Shown here: piece by piece, positions 7,042-11,924 of the stretch
How the letters are laid out: every line of letters starts with the position of its first letter
Position numbering within the stretch: position 1 is the first letter of the stretch
From: JAICLL01 sp035252155
Lineage (GTDB): Bacteria > Planctomycetota > Planctomycetia > Pirellulales > JAICIG01
Direction of reading: 5' to 3'
NCBI GenBank assembly: GCA_035252155.1
Contig: DATFDL010000794.1
Coordinates: 1-11,924, forward strand
Length of the DNA: 11,924 nucleotides
Notes under the pieces: generated by a model
What the model was told of the DNA's origin: nothing
Database searches by the model: none
Seen by the model: only the letters and a program-made list of their open reading frames with translations
Made by a program: the position numbers and the translations under genes

Positions 7042-7177
7042 AGATAAACAACGATGTGCTCGAGGCCGGCGGTTGGTTGCACGCGGTCGCGTAATGAACC
7101 GTGCGTTTTCTTCGGCATGGCCGGGCAAATAAATGAGGTAGACGGATCGAAACAGCTAGAACCTAGGATACCCCGGC

Positions 7178-7192
7178 GCGGCCTTCGGCCGC
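7178..7192. repeat. GC palindrome in the Uma2-clpB intergenic space
   Basis: GCGGCC-ttc-GGCCGC is a perfect 6-bp inverted repeat with a 3-base loop, about 88 bases before the clpB ATG. It lies in the 238-base divergent space 7042-7279, in which I found no convincing promoter, CIRCE or HAIR element. It could be an operator, a leader hairpin of clpB or simply a short intergenic repeat. Confidence 0.4.
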
Positions 7193-7279
7193 AACCTGAC
7201 GAATCAAAACGAACAATAGTCATTGGGGGCGGCCAATGTTACGTCCACCCTCAATAGGCCACGACGTTTAATCGACCCT

Positions 7280-9943
<2,664 letters not shown>

Positions 9944-9954
9944 CCCGTTCGTAG

Positions 9955-9973
9955 GATGGCCTTCCAGGCCGTC
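9955..9973. terminator. Hairpin between convergent clpB and the small basic protein gene
   Basis: GATGGCCT-tcc-AGGCCGTC forms an 8-bp RNA stem (one G-U pair) with a 3-base loop. It starts 12 bases after the clpB stop and lies 28 bases before the stop of the convergent gene. It has no T-tract, but the site is right for a shared bidirectional terminator. From memory, similar GGCCTTCCAGGCC palindromes recur between planctomycete genes, so it may instead be a dispersed repeat. Confidence 0.4.
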
Positions 9974-10000
9974 ACCCCTCTAGGAAGACGCCGGTGGCTG

Positions 10001-10195
10001 CTACCGATCGGCGTTGGTGAGCTTCCAGGCCTTGATGATGGTCTCGCCGCCGGGCGTCAGGTTGCGCAGTTTCTCGGCGATGACTTGTTTTTCCGACATC
10101 GTCGCTTTCTTGAGCTTGCGGGCAAAGACGCCCAGCTTTTTGCGGCGATGGCGGCGCCTCTTGACTTCTTTACCCCGTTCGCTGATCCCTCCCAT
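10001..10195 (-). CDS. Small very basic conserved hypothetical protein (64 aa)
   Basis: A 64-residue protein starting MGGISERGKEVKRRRHRRKK. Residues 12-20 are almost entirely Arg, Lys and His, followed by two predicted helices (FARKLKKATMSEKQVIAEKLRNL) and a C-terminal segment TPGGETIIKAWKL. I recall similar small proteins (MGxIxER.KE..RRR.R.KK) in planctomycete genomes, but I do not know a function; ribosome or nucleic-acid association is suggested only by the charge. The start is supported by AAAGGGA about 7 bases upstream and by a well-placed promoter (10246-10274). It is convergent with clpB and lies downstream of, and in the same direction as, the tRNA-Leu gene. Confidence 0.75.
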   Translation of the reverse strand: MGGISERGKEVKRRRHRRKKLGVFARKLKKATMSEKQVIAEKLRNLTPGGETIIKAWKLTNADR

Positions 10196-10245
10196 GCGGG
10201 TTCCCTTTCACGTCTCGAAATGTTTCTGCTGCTGGCGAGACCAGG

Positions 10246-10274
10246 TTTTTAACAGGAATCCGAGGCGCGGTCAA
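10246..10274 (-). promoter_or_regulatory. Candidate sigma-70-type promoter of the small basic protein gene
   Basis: On the minus strand TTGACC (10274-10269, 5 of 6 matches) is followed after 17 bases by TAAAAA (10251-10246, 4 of 6). The start would be near 10239, giving a leader of about 44 bases. It lies just downstream of the tRNA 3' end, so the protein gene can be transcribed on its own. Confidence 0.45.
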
Positions 10275-10289
10275 CGCGGCGCGAAGTAT

Positions 10290-10375
10290 TGGCCGAAGCG
10301 GGGCTCGAACCCGCACGGGGATTACTCCCCACGGGATTTTAAGTCCCGTGCGTCTGCCAGTTCCGCCATTCGGCC
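10290..10375 (-). tRNA. tRNA-Leu (anticodon UAA)
   Basis: The minus strand folds as a complete 86-base type II tRNA. The acceptor stem is GGCCGAA/TTCGGCC with discriminator A. The D-arm has GCG/CGC around GAACTGGCAGA. The anticodon stem is CGGGA/TCCCG with loop CTTAAAA, giving anticodon TAA (plus-strand 10339-10341). The long variable arm is a GGGG/CCCC stem, as expected for leucine. The T-arm is GCGGG-TTCGAGC-CCCGC. The next bases are ATA, so the CCA end is not encoded and must be added by the nucleotidyltransferase. It reads UUA and, by wobble, UUG codons. Confidence 0.96.
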
Positions 10376-10401
10376 TGAAAAAAAGCCCCCACTGAAGCTG
10401 G

Positions 10402-10430
10402 TTTGTAGCCACGTCGCTGCACGCTACAAT
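10402..10430. promoter_or_regulatory. Near-symmetrical divergent promoter region for tRNA-Leu and the DUF420 gene
   Basis: TTGTAGC (10403-10409) and GCTACAA (10423-10429) form an inverted repeat. On the plus strand TACAAT (10425-10430, 5 of 6 matches to TATAAT) would serve the DUF420 gene, with a weak -35 TTGTAG 16 bases upstream. On the minus strand TACAAA (10407-10402, 4 of 6) would serve the tRNA, starting about 20 bases before its 5' end. Each -10 is also part of the opposing -35. The -35 boxes are weak (3 of 6). Confidence 0.3.
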
Positions 10431-10495
10431 TGGCCGTTGCCGCTCCTAGCCTATCGCTTTGTCCGCCGATCGCCAAGACACCGCCGCGAAGCTGT

Positions 10496-10978
10496 ATGTT
10501 CACGCTTGGCAACGACGGCTTTTTGGGCACGCGGGCCTCGCTGGCGGTCGATCTGGTCTGCGCGGCGATGCTCGGAGTGCTGGCAGTGCTCGCCTGGAGC
10601 ATCTGGCTGGTCAAGTCGCGCCGGAATTATCGCCGGCATAAGCGGGTGCAGATCGCCCTATCGCTGATGTTGCTGCTGCTCTTGACACTTTTCGAGGGCG
10701 AGATGCGCATCAGCGGCTGGCGGCACCGTGCCGAGGCGTCGCCCTACTACCCGGCCATGGTTATGCCGGTGTTGTCGGTACATCTGGTATTCGCCATCAG
10801 CACGGCCGTGATATGGGTTTATGTGCTCCTCGTGGCGCTGCGTGGTTTCGATCGACCGCCCGCGCCCGGTCGGCACAGCCGCAACCACCGCCTTTGGGCT
10901 TGGGTGGCGACGATCGATCTCATCGGCACCACGCTCACCGGCTGGTTGTTCTATTGGCTGGCTTTCGCGGCGCGATAA
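10496..10978 (+). CDS. DUF420 family four-helix membrane protein (CtaM/YozB-like)
   Basis: A 160-residue integral membrane protein. Predicted membrane segments lie at about 15-40, 51-68, 90-117 and 135-157, with charged loops SRRNYRRHKR and RGFDRPPAPGRHSRNHR between. Conserved-looking histidines (His48, His96, His131) sit at or near membrane edges, and the last segment WVATIDLIGTTLTGWLFYWL resembles the family's closing helix. DUF420 includes CtaM of Staphylococcus aureus, needed to mature a haem-A-type terminal oxidase, so a role in respiratory-oxidase assembly is plausible. No oxidase gene is in the window to support it. The ATG at 10496 begins the conserved part; a TTG at 10430 would add 22 residues that overlap the promoter-like region. 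Only a weak GAAG precedes the ATG. Confidence 0.8.
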   Translation: MFTLGNDGFLGTRASLAVDLVCAAMLGVLAVLAWSIWLVKSRRNYRRHKRVQIALSLMLLLLLTLFEGEMRISGWRHRAEASPYYPAMVMPVLSVHLVFAISTAVIWVYVLLVALRGFDRPPAPGRHSRNHRLWAWVATIDLIGTTLTGWLFYWLAFAAR

Positions 10979-10990
10979 CTCCCACCTATC

Positions 10991-11011
10991 CGGCTCAGCG
11001 GTTCTGAGCCG
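10991..11011 (+). terminator. Hairpin after the DUF420 gene
   Basis: CGGCTCAG-cggtt-CTGAGCCG is a perfect 8-bp stem with a 5-base loop, 12 bases after the stop codon. The position and GC content suit a transcription terminator, but no T-tract follows, so it would act weakly or with Rho. Confidence 0.45.
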
Positions 11012-11027
11012 TCGGCAATCGCAGATC

Positions 11028-11138
11028 GAAGGCAAAAATTGAGGGCAAAAAAATGAAGAAGGAGAAAGAAGAGCGAGCCGGGACGTGCACTCACTGCATC
11101 TGATCTCTCATTTTTTTGCCCTCAATTTTTTTGCCTTC
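11028..11138. repeat. Long A/T-rich inverted repeat with purine-rich loop upstream of tmk
   Basis: The left arm (11028-11056) and right arm (11108-11138) pair over 29 bp with a single 2-base bulge (A5 against T7). Each arm carries two A or T runs separated by GAGGGC/GCCCTC. The loop is 51 bases and contains a 19-base all-purine run at 11055-11073. Either strand would read as a stem ending in several U's, so a bidirectional terminator for the DUF420 gene is possible. Tandem runs of GGCAAAAA also look like a replication-slippage or dispersed repeat. The right arm would encode part of an artificial N-terminal extension of tmk. Confidence 0.7.
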
Positions 11139-11216
11139 CCACTGGTCCGTGTGCCGCGGCGCTGCATAGCGTATGATGGCGTTATGAGGGAGGGCAGCCA
11201 GCGACCGAGCATCAGC

Positions 11217-11858
11217 ATGTTTTTTTCTTTTGACGGCGTCGATGGCAGCGGCAAGACGACGCAAATCGAGTTGTTTTGCGACTGGCTGCGCGAGCGGGGC
11301 TTGCACGTAACCGCCTGTCGCGATCCCGGCAGCACGCCGCTCGGTGAAGCTGTGCGGAAGATTCTGCTGGAGAAAAACGAAATCTCGATCGCCCGGCGCA
11401 GCGAGATGCTGCTCTATATGGCCGCGCGGGCGCAGTTGGTCGAAGAAGTCATCGCGCCCGCGCTGTCCGCCGGCCAGACCGTCGTCTCCGATCGCTATCT
11501 GCTGGCCAACGTGGTCTATCAAGGGCACGCCGGCGGACTCGACGTGCCGTCGCTCTGGCAAGTCGGCCAGATCGCCACCGGCGGACTCGAGCCGGACCTG
11601 ACATTCGTGCTCGACTTGCCCGACGATCAGGCGGCCGGGCGATTGAACCGTGAGCTTGATCGAATGGAGCGGCAGGGCGAAGCGTTTCGCAAGGCGCTGC
11701 GGGCTGGATACCTGGCCGAAGCCGCGCGGCGCCCAGAGCGAATCGTCGTTATCGACGCCAGCCGCTCGATCGAAGCGGTCCAAAACGACATCCGCGCGGC
11801 GGCTGGCCGAGTGCTTGGCGGGGGAGGCGAGAATCGAGAATATGGTCGTTTAGCTTGA
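11217..11858 (+). CDS. tmk: Thymidylate kinase
   Basis: Phosphorylates dTMP to dTDP with ATP in the cytoplasm, an essential step toward dTTP. The 213 residues match the family. The P-loop is GVDGSGKTT 7-15; the substrate-side loop CRDPGSTPLGE 34-44 corresponds to the usual (T)REPGGTPLGE with two mild changes; SDRYLLANVVYQGHAGGL 91-108 is the DRY...YQG.AGGL block; the lid region is RLNRELDRMERQG 142-154, followed by FRKALRAGYLAEA and VIDAS. I chose ATG 11217 because MFFSFDGVDG is where family similarity begins; only a weak GAG lies 7 bases upstream. ATG 11184 (11 more residues) remains possible. A start at GTG 11085 would run through the inverted repeat and is unlikely. Nothing downstream in the window shows an operon. 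Confidence 0.94.
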   Translation: MFFSFDGVDGSGKTTQIELFCDWLRERGLHVTACRDPGSTPLGEAVRKILLEKNEISIARRSEMLLYMAARAQLVEEVIAPALSAGQTVVSDRYLLANVVYQGHAGGLDVPSLWQVGQIATGGLEPDLTFVLDLPDDQAAGRLNRELDRMERQGEAFRKALRAGYLAEAARRPERIVVIDASRSIEAVQNDIRAAAGRVLGGGGENREYGRLA

Positions 11859-11924
11859 CCAAAGGGCGCCACGGCATCCGCTGCGGCGCGTGTGGCAGCA
11901 ATTTCAGGGGCGGCGAAAATCGCC

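Noticed and set aside
7042..7128. Upstream start for the Uma2-family gene at 7128
   Set aside because: The 29 extra residues are Arg-rich and unlike the family; the ATG at 7041 opens the conserved LLTAEEYLRLP region.
7223..7279. TTG start at 7223 giving ClpB 19 extra residues
   Set aside because: There is no Shine-Dalgarno, the added residues have no similarity to ClpB N-termini, and the ATG at 7280 starts exactly where the Clp N-domain begins.
10377..10396. On the minus strand, GGGGGC followed by seven T's just before the tRNA, as a possible intrinsic terminator
   Set aside because: Only 3-4 base pairs can form upstream of the T-run, and it lies in the expected tRNA leader.
11855..11924. 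Possible gene start (TTG overlapping the tmk stop) with a CxxC motif running off the window
   Set aside because: Only 23 codons are visible, other frames are equally open here, there is no good ribosome-binding site, and a CGAC motif arises easily in GC-rich DNA. The end of the window also holds a 5-3-5 palindrome (11912-11924) cut by the edge.

Overview
The window looks like chromosome of a planctomycete, most probably a Pirellulales-like lineage. The reasons are: a secreted protein whose N-terminus carries the planctomycete-type LEALESRALLT motif and whose C-terminus carries DUF4214 repeats; a small, very basic conserved protein of a kind I associate with planctomycetes; an Uma2-family gene; intergenic spaces full of palindromic repeats; and GC-rich coding sequence. 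No phylogenetic search was possible, so this assignment is inference.

Layout, left to right. Positions 1-420 hold the 3' end of a helical-repeat (TPR-like) protein. Positions 546-2882 encode a 778-residue surface or secreted protein (beta-helix-like region, two PKD-like domains, four DUF4214 units). Convergent to it is pheA (2889-4004, minus), the fused chorismate mutase/prephenate dehydratase of phenylalanine synthesis, whose mutase part looks degenerate. The 552-base space 4005-4556 between divergent pheA and dnaK holds a good sigma-70-type promoter for pheA, a short palindrome just upstream of it, a GGGTTCA-repeat hairpin, a 140-bp nested inverted-repeat element that resembles a MITE, and a sigma-54-like site ahead of dnaK. 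dnaK (4557-6470) and clpB (7280-9943) run in the same direction but are separated by a reverse-oriented Uma2-family nuclease gene (6487-7041). They encode the Hsp70 and Hsp100 halves of the protein disaggregation machinery.

Beyond clpB come a 64-residue basic protein (10001-10195, minus) with its own recognisable promoter, a tRNA-Leu(UAA) gene (10290-10375, minus), a near-symmetrical divergent promoter region, a DUF420 membrane protein related to the CtaM/YozB oxidase-maturation family (10496-10978, plus), a hairpin, a long A/T-rich inverted repeat (11028-11138) and tmk, thymidylate kinase (11217-11858). The last 66 bases cannot be assigned.

Functionally this is mostly core housekeeping: amino-acid synthesis, protein quality control, nucleotide metabolism and a tRNA. 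The unusual material lies in the intergenic palindromes, in the eroded chorismate mutase part of PheA with a changed ACT-domain motif, and in the regulatory layouts around pheA, dnaK and the tRNA. I see no CRISPR array, no phage genes and no transposase.
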